Positions 1-7,252 of a DNA stretch of 16,679 nt are shown piece after piece. The notes beneath the pieces are model-generated. The model made no database searches. It was not told the origin of the DNA and worked only from the letters and a program-made list of their open reading frames with translations. The first letter of the stretch is position 1, and each line of letters begins with the position of its first letter. Source of the stretch: Bacteroidales bacterium (GTDB taxonomy: Bacteria; Bacteroidota; Bacteroidia; Bacteroidales; P3); the NCBI GenBank assembly GCA_016296345.1, contig JAEDJL010000044.1:1-16679 (forward strand), in the 5' to 3' direction. The translations under genes and the position numbers were made by a program.

Positions 1-29
1 GAGCGATTTGAAAATCAAGCACTTACAAA

Positions 30-216
30 GGCGATTTTTTTGCTTGAAAACGCTCCGAAAAAGTCGGTATTTTTTGCCGAAAAATTCGGTATTTTGAGTG
101 AAAAAAGTCGCCGTTTTTTCGCAAAATAACTTGGCGTTTTGGTGAAATACATCGGCGTTTTATTTTGCTGAAACGGCGAGTTATTTTGCCAAAACGGCGT
201 TTTATTTTCTCGAAAA
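30..216 (+). repeat. Degenerate tandem array, 21-23 nt period (array 1)
   Basis: About eight degenerate units begin at 30 (poor), 65, 87, 109, 132, 153, 174 and 195, so the steps are 22, 22, 23, 21, 21 and 21 after the first. The best units read CGGCG-TTTT-ATTTTGC followed by TGAAA or CAAAA; the last contains the near-palindrome AAAACGGCGTTTT (191-203). Units differ from one another, so this is not a recent duplication. The stretch 1-343 holds no convincing gene: an opposite-strand open frame across it only translates the repeat. The array lies just upstream of the mnmA promoter. The same core and tail recur near 3.3 kb and 11.6 kb. Confidence 0.75.
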
Positions 217-318
217 TGAAGCATCAGGAAATCAATCTCTTGAAAGAAATGCTCAAAGCACAGAGAGGCGGTTTCAAACAGGCTTCTTGACATGGCGTTC
301 TTTGTCTTTGGTCGGTGT

Positions 319-351
319 TTTGGCTGCTTTGGTGAAATTATCGTAACTTTG
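319..351 (+). promoter_or_regulatory. Bacteroidota-type promoter of mnmA, giving a near-leaderless mRNA
   Basis: TTTG at 319-322, a 21-base spacer and TAACTTTG at 344-351 match the -33/-7 pattern TTTG-N19-21-TAnnTTTG known for this phylum. The -7 element ends four bases before the mnmA ATG, so transcription would start at or within a few bases of the start codon. An in-frame TAA lies inside the -7 element itself, so the gene cannot begin further upstream. Confidence 0.6.
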
Positions 352-355
352 CGGC

Positions 356-1426
356 ATGAATATTGCAGCATTGGTTTCGGGAGGTGTGGATAGCAGCGTG
401 GCTGTTGTCCGACTCAAAGAGATGGGTTACGACCCTACGATTTTTTATATAAAGATTGGAATGGAGGATAAGGACGGTTATGTCGATTGTCCTTCGGAAG
501 AAGACATTGAAATCACGTCTTACATTGCCAAAAAGTATGGTTGCAAGTTTGAAATAGTGTCTCTGCATGAGGAATACTGGGAAAATGTTGTCTCTTACAC
601 GATTGAGGCTGTCAGAAGGGGACTTACTCCCAATCCCGACATGATGTGCAACAAGCTAATCAAGTTTGGCAGCTTTGAAAAGAAGTGGGGACACTGCTTT
701 GACAAGATTGCCACCGGTCATTACTGCACTACTTCCCTTGTAAACAACAAAGTGTATCTCTCGACGGCAAAAGACCATGTCAAAGACCAGACTTACTTTC
801 TCGGACAGATAAATTATCTTCAAGTAAGCAAGCTTATGTTCCCTATTGGCGATATGTTGAAGAGCGAGGTCAGACAAAAGGCAAGAGAATGCCGCCTTCC
901 TTCTGCCGAAAGGAAAGATTCGCAAGGCATTTGCTTTTTGGGAAAGATTAACTACAACGATTTCATTCGCCGATACTTGGGTGAGAGGGAAGGAAAGATT
1001 GTAGAATTGGAGACAGGTAAGGTTTTGGGAAAGCACAAAGGCTATTGGTTTCACACAATCGGGCAACGCAAAGGCTTAGGTTTGAGTGGAGGACCGTGGT
1101 TTGTGGTTAAAAAAGACATGAATGAGAATGTGTTGTACGTTTCTCAAGGATACGACCCCGATACTCAATATGGAAAAACGATAAACCTCTCTGCCTTTGA
1201 GTATATCACCGAAGACATTTGGGGAGACTTCACAGACGAGAAAGATATTCTCTTCAAAATTCGTCATACTCCCGACTTCACTCGCGGAAAGCTCAGAAAG
1301 ATTAACGACATTTACCGCATCGAGAGCGAAGAACGCATACAAGGCATTGCGGCAGGACAATTCGGAGTGATATATTCTCCCGATGCAAAGCTGTGTTTGG
1401 GAAGCGGAGTGATAATTGACGAATAG
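356..1426 (+). CDS. mnmA: tRNA-specific 2-thiouridylase MnmA
   Basis: A cytoplasmic enzyme that adenylates U34 of Lys, Glu and Gln tRNAs and replaces the 2-oxygen with persulfide sulfur. The 356-residue product begins with the PP-loop SGGVDSS (8-14). The two catalytic cysteines are visible: C98 in TPNPDMMCNK and C193 in DSQGICFLG, matching C102 and C199 of E. coli MnmA. The tRNA and nucleotide segments ATGHY (119-123) and KDQTYFL (143-149) are present, and HTIGQRKGLG marks the central domain before the C-terminal beta-barrel. Length is normal for the family. The start is fixed by an in-frame stop just upstream and by the PP-loop lying only seven residues in. Bacteroidota often carry two MnmA paralogs; which one this is cannot be told here. 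A glycosyltransferase follows 11 bases downstream and is probably co-transcribed. Confidence 0.94.
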   Translation: MNIAALVSGGVDSSVAVVRLKEMGYDPTIFYIKIGMEDKDGYVDCPSEEDIEITSYIAKKYGCKFEIVSLHEEYWENVVSYTIEAVRRGLTPNPDMMCNKLIKFGSFEKKWGHCFDKIATGHYCTTSLVNNKVYLSTAKDHVKDQTYFLGQINYLQVSKLMFPIGDMLKSEVRQKARECRLPSAERKDSQGICFLGKINYNDFIRRYLGEREGKIVELETGKVLGKHKGYWFHTIGQRKGLGLSGGPWFVVKKDMNENVLYVSQGYDPDTQYGKTINLSAFEYITEDIWGDFTDEKDILFKIRHTPDFTRGKLRKINDIYRIESEERIQGIAAGQFGVIYSPDAKLCLGSGVIIDE

Positions 1427-1437
1427 ACTTGTGTGGT

Positions 1438-2556
1438 ATGCAGAAAACAAAAGTGGTTCACCTGACAATAGTTCACAAAAGATACGATTCGAGGATTTTT
1501 TGCAAGGAGTGCGTCTCTCTTTTTGAGGCAGGATATGACGTAAGTTTGATTGTTGCAGACGGATTGGGCGACGAAACAAAGCAAGGTGTCAAAATAATCG
1601 ACATAGGTCGGGCAGAACAAAGCCGTTTGAAGCGAATGACAAAGACAAGTTCAAAAGCCGTAAAAGCGGCAGAGCGACTTTCGGCAGACATTTACCACTT
1701 TCACGACCCCGATTTGCTTGTTGCTTCCCTCCGATTGAGAAAGAAAGCCTGCGTAATTTTCGATTCTCACGAAGACTTCCCTGCTCTGATGAAGCAAAGA
1801 GACTATATTCCCGACTTTGCCCGCAAGGTGTTGTTTGGTCTCTGCACAACGATGGAAAAATATTCTGCAAAACGTCTGTCGGCTGTTGTTTGTGCAACAG
1901 AAACAATACGAGACAAGTTTGCAAAATATGGAAACATCAGAGCCGTTGTGGTGAAAAACTATCCTGTTTTCCCCTCATGCGAAAGCGAAACGACAAACGA
2001 CTATGACACAACAAAGCCTGTCTGTTATGCAGGGGGATTAACCGCCCTCAGAGGGGTGAAAGAGATGATTGAAGCCTGCAACAAGGCAGGAGTAAAGCTC
2101 CTTTTGGCAGGCGAATTTGACAATCAGGCTTACTTTGAACAGATAAAAGCAATGCCCGAATGGGAAAATGTAGAATTTTTGGGCTATGTCCCCACCTCAC
2201 AAGTAAGAGAAAAAGTATATAATCGCTCTTCGGTCGGCTTGGTTCTTCTTCACAAAGCACCAAACCACACACATTCCATACCCATAAAGCAGTTGGAATA
2301 TATGCAGGCAGGGCTTCCCGTTGTTGCAAGCAAAGAAGTGGAGTTTTGCAAGCAGGTTACGGAAGAAGAAAAGTGCGGAATTGTGGTCAATCCTCTCGAT
2401 ACAGAGCAGGCAGCCGAAGCAATAAGAGAGATAATCGGCAATCCCGATTTGGCAAAACAAATGTCGGCAAACGCCAAACGAGCATCTGCCGACAAATATA
2501 ACTGGTCAAGCCAAGAAAAAACCTTAATCGAACTTTACAAAGCCTTGGTTGGTTAG
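1438..2556 (+). CDS. GT4-type glycosyltransferase
   Basis: A 372-residue protein with the two-domain GT-B layout of family 4 (retaining) glycosyltransferases. The N-terminal domain has HFHDPDLL (87-94) and FDSHEDFP (108-115), both typical of GT4 acceptor domains. The C-terminal nucleotide-sugar domain shows YAGGLTALRGV (197-207), LLAGEFD (222-228) and PIKQLEYMQAGLPVVAS (282-298), where E287 sits at the usual donor-binding glutamate. No signal peptide or membrane segment is seen, so it is probably cytosolic or peripheral to the inner membrane, acting in surface glycan or LPS assembly. The sugar and acceptor cannot be named. I chose the ATG at 1438 over a TTG three codons upstream. It lies 11 bases after mnmA. 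Its TAG overlaps the stop codon of the convergent ompH-like gene. Confidence 0.85.
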   Translation: MQKTKVVHLTIVHKRYDSRIFCKECVSLFEAGYDVSLIVADGLGDETKQGVKIIDIGRAEQSRLKRMTKTSSKAVKAAERLSADIYHFHDPDLLVASLRLRKKACVIFDSHEDFPALMKQRDYIPDFARKVLFGLCTTMEKYSAKRLSAVVCATETIRDKFAKYGNIRAVVVKNYPVFPSCESETTNDYDTTKPVCYAGGLTALRGVKEMIEACNKAGVKLLLAGEFDNQAYFEQIKAMPEWENVEFLGYVPTSQVREKVYNRSSVGLVLLHKAPNHTHSIPIKQLEYMQAGLPVVASKEVEFCKQVTEEEKCGIVVNPLDTEQAAEAIREIIGNPDLAKQMSANAKRASADKYNWSSQEKTLIELYKALVG

Positions 2557-3239
2557 TCGTTTTTCTTGTATTCGCGATATTCTTCGTTAAGTCCCTTGAT
2601 TATTTCGTCAGTTATGTTCATCGATTCGTCAATGTAGAGAACCGGAGAGCTGATATAGCTCTTGGCAAAGATAACATCGAACTGTTGGTGCTTCTTGTTG
2701 TAGTCTCTTATGAAAGCATAAACAGCGTCAAGCAGCTTTTTGTTGTCGGCAACCTGCCTTTCTTGAAGCTCGGTCATCAATTTGGGTTGCAGTTGTTGCA
2801 ATTCGGTGCTGCGTTGCTGCAATTTCTTCTCGGTTTCTTTCTGTTGGGTGAGAGTAAGGTTCGCTCCGTTTTTCATATAGTTGGTGTAGTCGTTCTCAAA
2901 CTGCTTTTGCTTTGAGGCAAACTCGTTTTCGAGTTTCTTTTGATAGTCTTTGAGTGCGGCTTCCATGTCTTTTGCCATTTCATATTTTGCCAATACGCTG
3001 TCGGTATCGACGTATGCCACTTTCAATCCCCCGCTTGTGAGGGTCTTGTTTTGCTTTGCAGCTGTTTTTTGCGTCTGTTGTTCTTGATTGTCGTCCGATT
3101 TGCCTTGGCAAAGGAGCATAATAAACAACACAGCCGAGCATACAAGCGACAGAACGCAGCCAATCCACAATGCAATGTTTGAATTTGGTTTCTTGGTTTC
3201 TTGTTGTTTTTCAGTAACTTCCATATTTGTTTCTTCCAT
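2553..3239 (-). CDS. OmpH/Skp-family protein with N-terminal membrane anchor
   Basis: A 228-residue protein of the OmpH/Skp periplasmic chaperone family, which holds unfolded outer-membrane proteins. After a polar N-terminus, residues about 21-44 form a hydrophobic segment. A Lys/Gln-rich linker leads to the conserved opening strand KVAYVDTDSVLAKYEMAKD (73-91). A long charged helical region follows, rich in K, E and Q, as in the Skp tentacles. The close FDVIFAKSY...SPVLYID then DITDEIIKGLN-like segment is the family's C-terminal signature. There is no cleavage site after the hydrophobic stretch, so it may stay tethered to the inner membrane. ATG at 3239 is preferred over a TTG at 3281 lying in repeat DNA; a second ATG at 3224 is possible. 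The 5' leader contains repeat array 2. Confidence 0.8.
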   Translation of the reverse strand: MEETNMEVTEKQQETKKPNSNIALWIGCVLSLVCSAVLFIMLLCQGKSDDNQEQQTQKTAAKQNKTLTSGGLKVAYVDTDSVLAKYEMAKDMEAALKDYQKKLENEFASKQKQFENDYTNYMKNGANLTLTQQKETEKKLQQRSTELQQLQPKLMTELQERQVADNKKLLDAVYAFIRDYNKKHQQFDVIFAKSYISSPVLYIDESMNITDEIIKGLNEEYREYKKND

Positions 3240-3261
3240 AATCAATCTTGTTTTTGCAAAA

Positions 3262-3369
3262 CACCGTTTTGAGCTTGACAAAACGCCGTTTCAGCAGTAC
3301 TGAAACGCCGTTTTGGTCGGCTGAAACGGCGTTTTATTTTTTTAATTCGCCGTTTTATTTTTCGCAATC
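3262..3369 (+). repeat. Degenerate tandem array, 21-22 nt period (array 2)
   Basis: Five units start at 3262, 3284, 3306, 3327 and 3348, with steps of 22, 22, 21 and 21. Cores are CACCG, CGCCG, CGCCG, CGGCG and CGCCG, each followed by TTT or TTTT, and the last two have the ATTTT tail seen in array 1. Neighbouring units can pair: CGTTTCAG (3287-3294) with CTGAAACG (3300-3307) around a five-base loop, extended after one mismatch by AAAACG with CGTTTT. The array lies between the promoter-like TACCTTTG at 3374-3381 (minus) and the ompH-like start codon, so it would be in that mRNA's leader. Confidence 0.75.
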
Positions 3370-3373
3370 GCTG

Positions 3374-3381
3374 CAAAGGTA
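3374..3381 (-). promoter_or_regulatory. Promoter -7 element for the ompH-like gene
   Basis: On the minus strand this reads TACCTTTG, followed by C, a full match to the TAnnTTTG element of Bacteroidota. No TTTG at the ideal 19-21 base distance is present; the nearest is 14 bases upstream, so the -33 part is weak. The resulting leader would be about 130 bases and include repeat array 2. Confidence 0.45.
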
Positions 3382-3439
3382 CAACAAACCAACGTCAAAT
3401 CGGCTTTTTTATTGAAAAAACCACCTGCAAAAGCTCTTT

Positions 3440-4336
3440 TCAGTCGTTTGTTGTGATGTATGGAAGGAGTTTTTGGTACTCTTGTTCGCTCAAAAAGTGT
3501 ATTTGTCTTATCTCTTCGGGCTTTTGGAAGTTGCGGTTGTAGTCTTTGCGAAAGCGTATGAGGGCTTTGGCAAGCTGAATGTTGATGTAGGGGTGGGCAA
3601 CAAGGGTTTTGATTTGGTCGGAATTGATGTTTACTTTCCTTATCGGGCAATCCGTAACCACAAAGTGCGATTTTATGCTTTCAAAAAGACTTTCGTCAAT
3701 TCCATATACCTCTTTGAGCTGTTCAACACTTACATATCCTCCGAGTTTTTTGCCATATCGGTAAATCATCGAGGCTCTTTTTTGTCCTATTCCTTTGATT
3801 TGCTGCAAGTCTAAGCTGTCGCAAAGGTTCAAATCCAAGACAAGTTTGTGTGTTTGGGCTTTCGCAGTCGTGGTATTGGGAGTTTGAGGTTCAAAAAAGG
3901 AGTTTTCGTCCTTTGTTTCGCTCTCTGCAACTTGGTTTTCAAAGACCAAGTAGGGCGAAATCTGCTCAAACAATCCTCCTCTCATGCAGTAGAGACGTGC
4001 AAACTGCTCTTTGGTTTTGAAACCTCCTGCCTTGTTGCGATAATTGAGTATGTTGTCTGCTTGTTTTTCGCTCAAACCAAAAGAGAGAAGCTCTTTGCGG
4101 CTCACGGTATTGGGATTAAAAGGTCGGAAGTGGTATTTCGAGCTTGCAGAATGAGCATAAGGCTGTGCTTTCGTTGCTTTGCGGTCTGTGGTATGGCTGT
4201 CGGATTTGGTGTTTGCAGCTGATATGATATGAACATTGTCTTTCAGCACGAAAAACACGGCTGACAATCCCACTGCAATACCGATAAGAAAGAGTATGAG
4301 CGACAAATGTCGGGAGCAAAGGTGCTTTAACTGCAT
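3440..4336 (-). CDS. Membrane-anchored triple helix-hairpin-helix (ComEA-like) protein
   Basis: A 298-residue protein with an N-terminal membrane segment (about 11-31), a polar Ser/Thr/Lys-rich linker to about 69, and three ComEA-type helix-hairpin-helix (HhH) units. The first spans about 70-132 with FNPNTVSRKELLSFGLS. The second spans about 166-227 and has the clearest hairpin, KGIGQKRASMI (181-191). The third spans about 233-298, starting KVNINSDQIKTL. HhH units of this kind bind double-stranded DNA without sequence preference. ComEA uses one or two for DNA uptake. Proteins with this three-unit form are widespread in Bacteroidota, but their role is not settled, so competence is an inference. 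The gene starts three bases after the stop of the TlpA-like gene, indicating co-transcription. A comEC gene occurs 11 kb away, too far to count as the same operon. Confidence 0.77.
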   Translation of the reverse strand: MQLKHLCSRHLSLILFLIGIAVGLSAVFFVLKDNVHIISAANTKSDSHTTDRKATKAQPYAHSASSKYHFRPFNPNTVSRKELLSFGLSEKQADNILNYRNKAGGFKTKEQFARLYCMRGGLFEQISPYLVFENQVAESETKDENSFFEPQTPNTTTAKAQTHKLVLDLNLCDSLDLQQIKGIGQKRASMIYRYGKKLGGYVSVEQLKEVYGIDESLFESIKSHFVVTDCPIRKVNINSDQIKTLVAHPYINIQLAKALIRFRKDYNRNFQKPEEIRQIHFLSEQEYQKLLPYITTND

Positions 4337-4339
4337 CGA

Positions 4340-5449
4340 TTACTTGTCAAGGAGTTCGGAAACGGCTTTGCGTATGTCTTCTTTGAACAAATCTCGTTTT
4401 ATTATCCTGCCTTCTTTGTCTGCAATCATGTTCATCGGAATCATCTCGAAGTCATAGCGGCTTGTAAGCTCCATTCCGTTGCCTATGAGCGAGAGCCACG
4501 GAAGCGGATTTTGCTTTACGAACTCCAACCACTCGGCAGGATTGGTATCAACCGAGATACTGACAATCTCCAAGCCCTTCGAGTTGTATTCTTTGTAGAG
4601 TTGCTTCAACAAAGGCAGCTCTTCTCTGCATGGTTTGCACCATGAAGCCCAAAAACATACCAATACATATTCGCAAGGCTTGATGTCTCTTTCGGTGATT
4701 GTCTTTTCGTCAATGTCCAACGCACTAAATGACAAAACAGATGAGCTTAGTGCTTTCTTTCTGCGGTCTTTCATCACGTTGGAAAGGTATTCTGCCCATG
4801 CGTTTTCGTAATCTATATCCAAGCAAAGCTCGGAACAATAGTCTGTTATGGGATTGCTTTCGCTCACATTGGCTTGAAGAACCTGTCCTATGAGAAGAGA
4901 ATATGCCAATCCCGAAGAAGGATATTTTTCAATGAAGTCTTTGTAGAGCGATACTTGTTGTTGCTGTATCTTTTTTTGCTCCGAAGCATCTTTTTGTTCG
5001 TGAGAGGTTTCGGTAAGGGTGATTAGTTTGACGAAAAAGTCGGAAAAGCTCTCTGCATACTTGTTTCCCGAGTACGAACTCTTCAACAGTCCTTCGCCTT
5101 TCATATATTGGTTCACTCTTTCGACTTTCATCTTGGTGGTTTTGCCTTTTGAGAGCGGCAAAGGCAGATTGCAGGCAAATTTTCCGTCCTTTGTGCGAAT
5201 TATTACCGAACAATCCATATTGTCGGAAGGGAATGTGAGAGTGTCAAAGGTGGTTTCAAACCTGCCGTTGTCAAACTCTGCAAAAGCCAATGTGTCTTGC
5301 AATCCTGCTTCTATTTGAGAAGGTGTTGCGTGAATGAGCAAAATGCTTCCCTGAGTAAGCTCCGGAATTTCCATAACGAAAGACGAGGTCTTTGAACAAG
5401 CGGTCAAGATAAGGCAAGCCGCCAAACAAAAATAGCAAATCTTCTTCAT
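4340..5449 (-). CDS. TlpA-like thioredoxin-fold lipoprotein
   Basis: A 369-residue periplasm-facing thiol-disulfide oxidoreductase. The signal peptide ends in a lipobox, LTAC, with C18 as the lipidated cysteine. Residues about 20-120 form a beta-rich N-terminal domain like DUF4369, and a helical stretch follows to about 235. The C-terminal thioredoxin/AhpC-TSA domain (about 240-369) has the redox motif WCKPC (C271, C274) in FWASWCKPCREELPLL. The cis-proline is at IPM (P338), and VSISVDT is the usual central strand. This architecture is common in Bacteroidota as TlpA/ResA-like proteins that reduce disulfides in cytochrome c maturation or other exported proteins; the partner is unknown. It is followed three bases later by the HhH gene. 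A TAACTTTG element lies upstream at 5472-5479. Confidence 0.86.
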   Translation of the reverse strand: MKKICYFCLAACLILTACSKTSSFVMEIPELTQGSILLIHATPSQIEAGLQDTLAFAEFDNGRFETTFDTLTFPSDNMDCSVIIRTKDGKFACNLPLPLSKGKTTKMKVERVNQYMKGEGLLKSSYSGNKYAESFSDFFVKLITLTETSHEQKDASEQKKIQQQQVSLYKDFIEKYPSSGLAYSLLIGQVLQANVSESNPITDYCSELCLDIDYENAWAEYLSNVMKDRRKKALSSSVLSFSALDIDEKTITERDIKPCEYVLVCFWASWCKPCREELPLLKQLYKEYNSKGLEIVSISVDTNPAEWLEFVKQNPLPWLSLIGNGMELTSRYDFEMIPMNMIADKEGRIIKRDLFKEDIRKAVSELLDK

Positions 5450-5471
5450 ATCTGTCTGTTTCTAACGGCTG

Positions 5472-5479
5472 CAAAGTTA
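5472..5479 (-). promoter_or_regulatory. Promoter -7 element for the TlpA-like/HhH operon
   Basis: The minus strand reads TAACTTTG followed by C, matching TAnnTTTG, 22 bases before the start codon at 5449. No clear TTTG is found at the expected -33 distance. The 143-base gap to the divergent DUF3795 gene holds both genes' likely promoters. Confidence 0.45.
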
Positions 5480-5540
5480 GCAATAAAATCTTTCTTTGCC
5501 CGTTTTTCGTGTGTTTTATGGCGTAATTCGACTTTTTTTG

Positions 5541-5548
5541 TAATTTCG
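5541..5548 (+). promoter_or_regulatory. Possible promoter -7 element of the DUF3795 gene
   Basis: TAATTTCG departs from TAnnTTTG at one position and lies 44 bases before the ATG. The -33 region is T-rich (GTGTTTTATG) but lacks a clean TTTG. Offered as the best candidate only. Confidence 0.3.
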
Positions 5549-5592
5549 CCGAAAATCATAAAAAATACGAAACGACAGAAACGAAAATCGAC

Positions 5593-5940
5593 ATGGAGAA
5601 TAAACTGATTGCCTGTTGCGGTTTGAATTGTGAGACTTGCGAGGCTCGCATTGCCACAATAAACAACGATGACAAGCTCCGAGAAGAAACAGCAGAGAAA
5701 TGGAGGCAGATGAATGGAACAGATGCAATAACGGCAGAAACAATCAACTGCATGGGTTGCAGAACCGAGGGAGTGAAGTTTCCTTATTGCGACGGTATGT
5801 GCCAAATCCGTAAGTGCGTAAGAGAAAAAGGCTTTGAAACCTGCGGAGATTGCTCTCAGATTGAGGCTTGCGAACAGGTCGGAATGATACTCAAAAGTCT
5901 TCCCGAGGCAAAAGCCAACTTGCAATCGCTAAAATCCTAA
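5593..5940 (+). CDS. Cysteine-rich DUF3795 protein
   Basis: A 115-residue protein with 12 cysteines that matches the DUF3795 family in opening (ACCGLNCETCEARIAT), middle (INCMGCRTEG, C53 and C56; YCDGMCQIRKC, C66, C70, C75) and end (CGDCSQIEAC, C84, C87, C93). The paired CxxC spacing suggests zinc or iron-sulfur binding, but no biochemical function is established for the family to my knowledge. There is no signal peptide, so it is likely cytoplasmic. Length is normal. It appears to be a single gene: the TlpA-like operon diverges upstream, and butyrate kinase follows 109 bases later with its own promoter. Confidence 0.85.
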   Translation: MENKLIACCGLNCETCEARIATINNDDKLREETAEKWRQMNGTDAITAETINCMGCRTEGVKFPYCDGMCQIRKCVREKGFETCGDCSQIEACEQVGMILKSLPEAKANLQSLKS

Positions 5941-5973
5941 ATCGAATTGTAGTTACCGAAAAACGTTGATTTG

Positions 5974-6005
5974 TTTGGGGATACGAAAGATTTTACATAT
6001 CTTTG
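5974..6005 (+). promoter_or_regulatory. Promoter of butyrate kinase
   Basis: TTTG at 5974-5977, exactly 20 bases, then TATCTTTG at 5998-6005 followed by C. This is one of the two cleanest matches in the window to the Bacteroidota -33/-7 consensus. The expected transcript has a leader of about 40 bases before the ATG at 6050. It also shows that an upstream in-frame start at 5966 cannot be used from this promoter. Confidence 0.7.
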
Positions 6006-6049
6006 CAACTCCAAAACAAGATGTTGAGTTTTATAAAGTTCACAGAAAT

Positions 6050-7129
6050 ATGAATTCAAGAAAATTGATTTTGGCTATCAATCCGGGTTCTACATCCACC
6101 AAGATAGCAGTCTATAACGAAGAAGAGCAACTCTATGTCAAGAATTTGAAACATTCGGCAGAGGAGATTGCAAAATACAACTGCATTGCAGACCAATACG
6201 AGTTTAGAAAAAACATCGTACTCGAAGAGGTCAAGGCAGCAGGCTTTGACATCAAAGATTTCAAAGTGATTGTCGGAAGAGGCGGTTTGGTAAAACCAAT
6301 CTCTTCGGGCGTATGGAGAGTTAATGATGCGATGTTGGAAGACTTGAAAAAAGGAGTTTCGGGACAACACGCCTGCAATTTGGGCGGTTTGATTGCTCAC
6401 GACATTGCTTCTTCTTTGGAAAATGTTCCGGCAATCATTGCAGACCCTGTGGTAGTTGATGAAATGCAGCCTTTGGCAAGAGTAAGCGGACATCCGGCTT
6501 TCCCTCGTCAGAGCATATTCCACGCTCTTAACCAAAAGGCAATAGCAAGACGCTATGCCAAAGACCACAACAAGAAATATGAAGACTTGAATTTGATTGT
6601 CGTTCACTTGGGTGGCGGTGTGAGTGTGGGCGTTCACCAAAACGGATTGGTCATCGATGTCAATCAGGCTTTGGACGGCGAAGGTCCTTTCTCACCTGAG
6701 AGAACAGGTTCTTTGCCTGTCAATCAGATTGTCAATGCTTGCTTTAGCGGAAAGTACACCAAAGAGCAGATAAAGAAGATGATTGTGGGCGAAGGCGGCT
6801 TTGTGGCTTATCTTGGCACCAATGACGCTTACGAAGTCGAGACAAAAGCAAAAGAGGGAAGCAAAGAACACGCTTTCATTCAGTCTGCAATGGCTTACCA
6901 AGTGGCAAAAGAAATCGGAGCTGCGGCAACAGTGTTGAATGGAAAGGTAGATGCCATAATCCTTACGGGAGGTATCGCAAAGGGAAAGCCGTTTGACGAC
7001 GAGGTTATCGAGAGAGTGAAATTCATTGCCCCCGTCGAAGTGTATGCAGGCGAAGATGAAATGGGTGCTTTGGCAATGAACGCAACCATGTTCTTGAACA
7101 ATGAAATAGAATGCAAGGAATATAAATAG
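6050..7129 (+). CDS. buk: Butyrate kinase
   Basis: A cytoplasmic enzyme of the acetokinase family that interconverts butyryl phosphate plus ADP with butyrate plus ATP; branched or longer acyl phosphates may also be used. The 359-residue product has the ASKHA-fold opening LILAINPGSTSTK (6-18), the phosphate-binding VVHLGGGVSVGVH, the substrate segment DGEGPFSPERTGSLP and the adenosine-binding LTGGIA. GRGGLVKPI and SGHPAFPRQSIFHALNQKA are typical of butyrate rather than acetate kinases, and length is right for Buk. The start at 6050 lies downstream of a consensus promoter; the frame is open for 28 more codons upstream, but those overlap the promoter. No phosphotransbutyrylase (ptb), its usual partner, is adjacent. 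A strong terminator follows. Confidence 0.93.
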   Translation: MNSRKLILAINPGSTSTKIAVYNEEEQLYVKNLKHSAEEIAKYNCIADQYEFRKNIVLEEVKAAGFDIKDFKVIVGRGGLVKPISSGVWRVNDAMLEDLKKGVSGQHACNLGGLIAHDIASSLENVPAIIADPVVVDEMQPLARVSGHPAFPRQSIFHALNQKAIARRYAKDHNKKYEDLNLIVVHLGGGVSVGVHQNGLVIDVNQALDGEGPFSPERTGSLPVNQIVNACFSGKYTKEQIKKMIVGEGGFVAYLGTNDAYEVETKAKEGSKEHAFIQSAMAYQVAKEIGAAATVLNGKVDAIILTGGIAKGKPFDDEVIERVKFIAPVEVYAGEDEMGALAMNATMFLNNEIECKEYK

Positions 7130-7158
7130 TAAACAGACTGTTTAATTGCACAAAACCA

Positions 7159-7199
7159 AAATCGGGAGAGCTTCAATCGAAACTCTCCCGATTTGTTTT
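7159..7199. terminator. Terminator between convergent buk and FadL-type genes
   Basis: AAATCGGGAGAG (7159-7170) pairs perfectly with CTCTCCCGATTT (7183-7194) around a 12-base loop, followed by GTTTTA. On the minus strand the downstream flank reads GGTTTTGTG, so it may work both ways. A second smaller hairpin, ATGTCGA with TCGACAT (7206-7225), and a third, CAAGT with ACTTG followed by TTTT (7230-7248), lie between it and the stop of the leftward gene. Confidence 0.8.
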
Positions 7200-7252
7200 A
7201 TCAGAATGTCGAAGCAAATCGACATCCCGCAAGTGTAAAACTTGTTTTCTGA

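Noticed and set aside
15..371. Opposite-strand open frame with seven-residue repeats (NKTPFWQ, NNSPFQQ, NKTPMYF)
   Set aside because: The repeats are the translation of the 21-base array. Units of 22 and 23 bases in the same array break the reading phase, and the sister arrays elsewhere do too. It also overlaps the mnmA start.
3440..4336. A competence locus formed by the HhH protein and ComEC
   Set aside because: The genes lie 11 kb apart, on opposite strands, in unrelated operons. A shared role is possible but nothing in this window links them.
5966..6049. Longer buk start
   Set aside because: These 28 codons overlap the promoter, and family alignments by memory begin at the IN-PGSTSTK strand just after the 6050 start.
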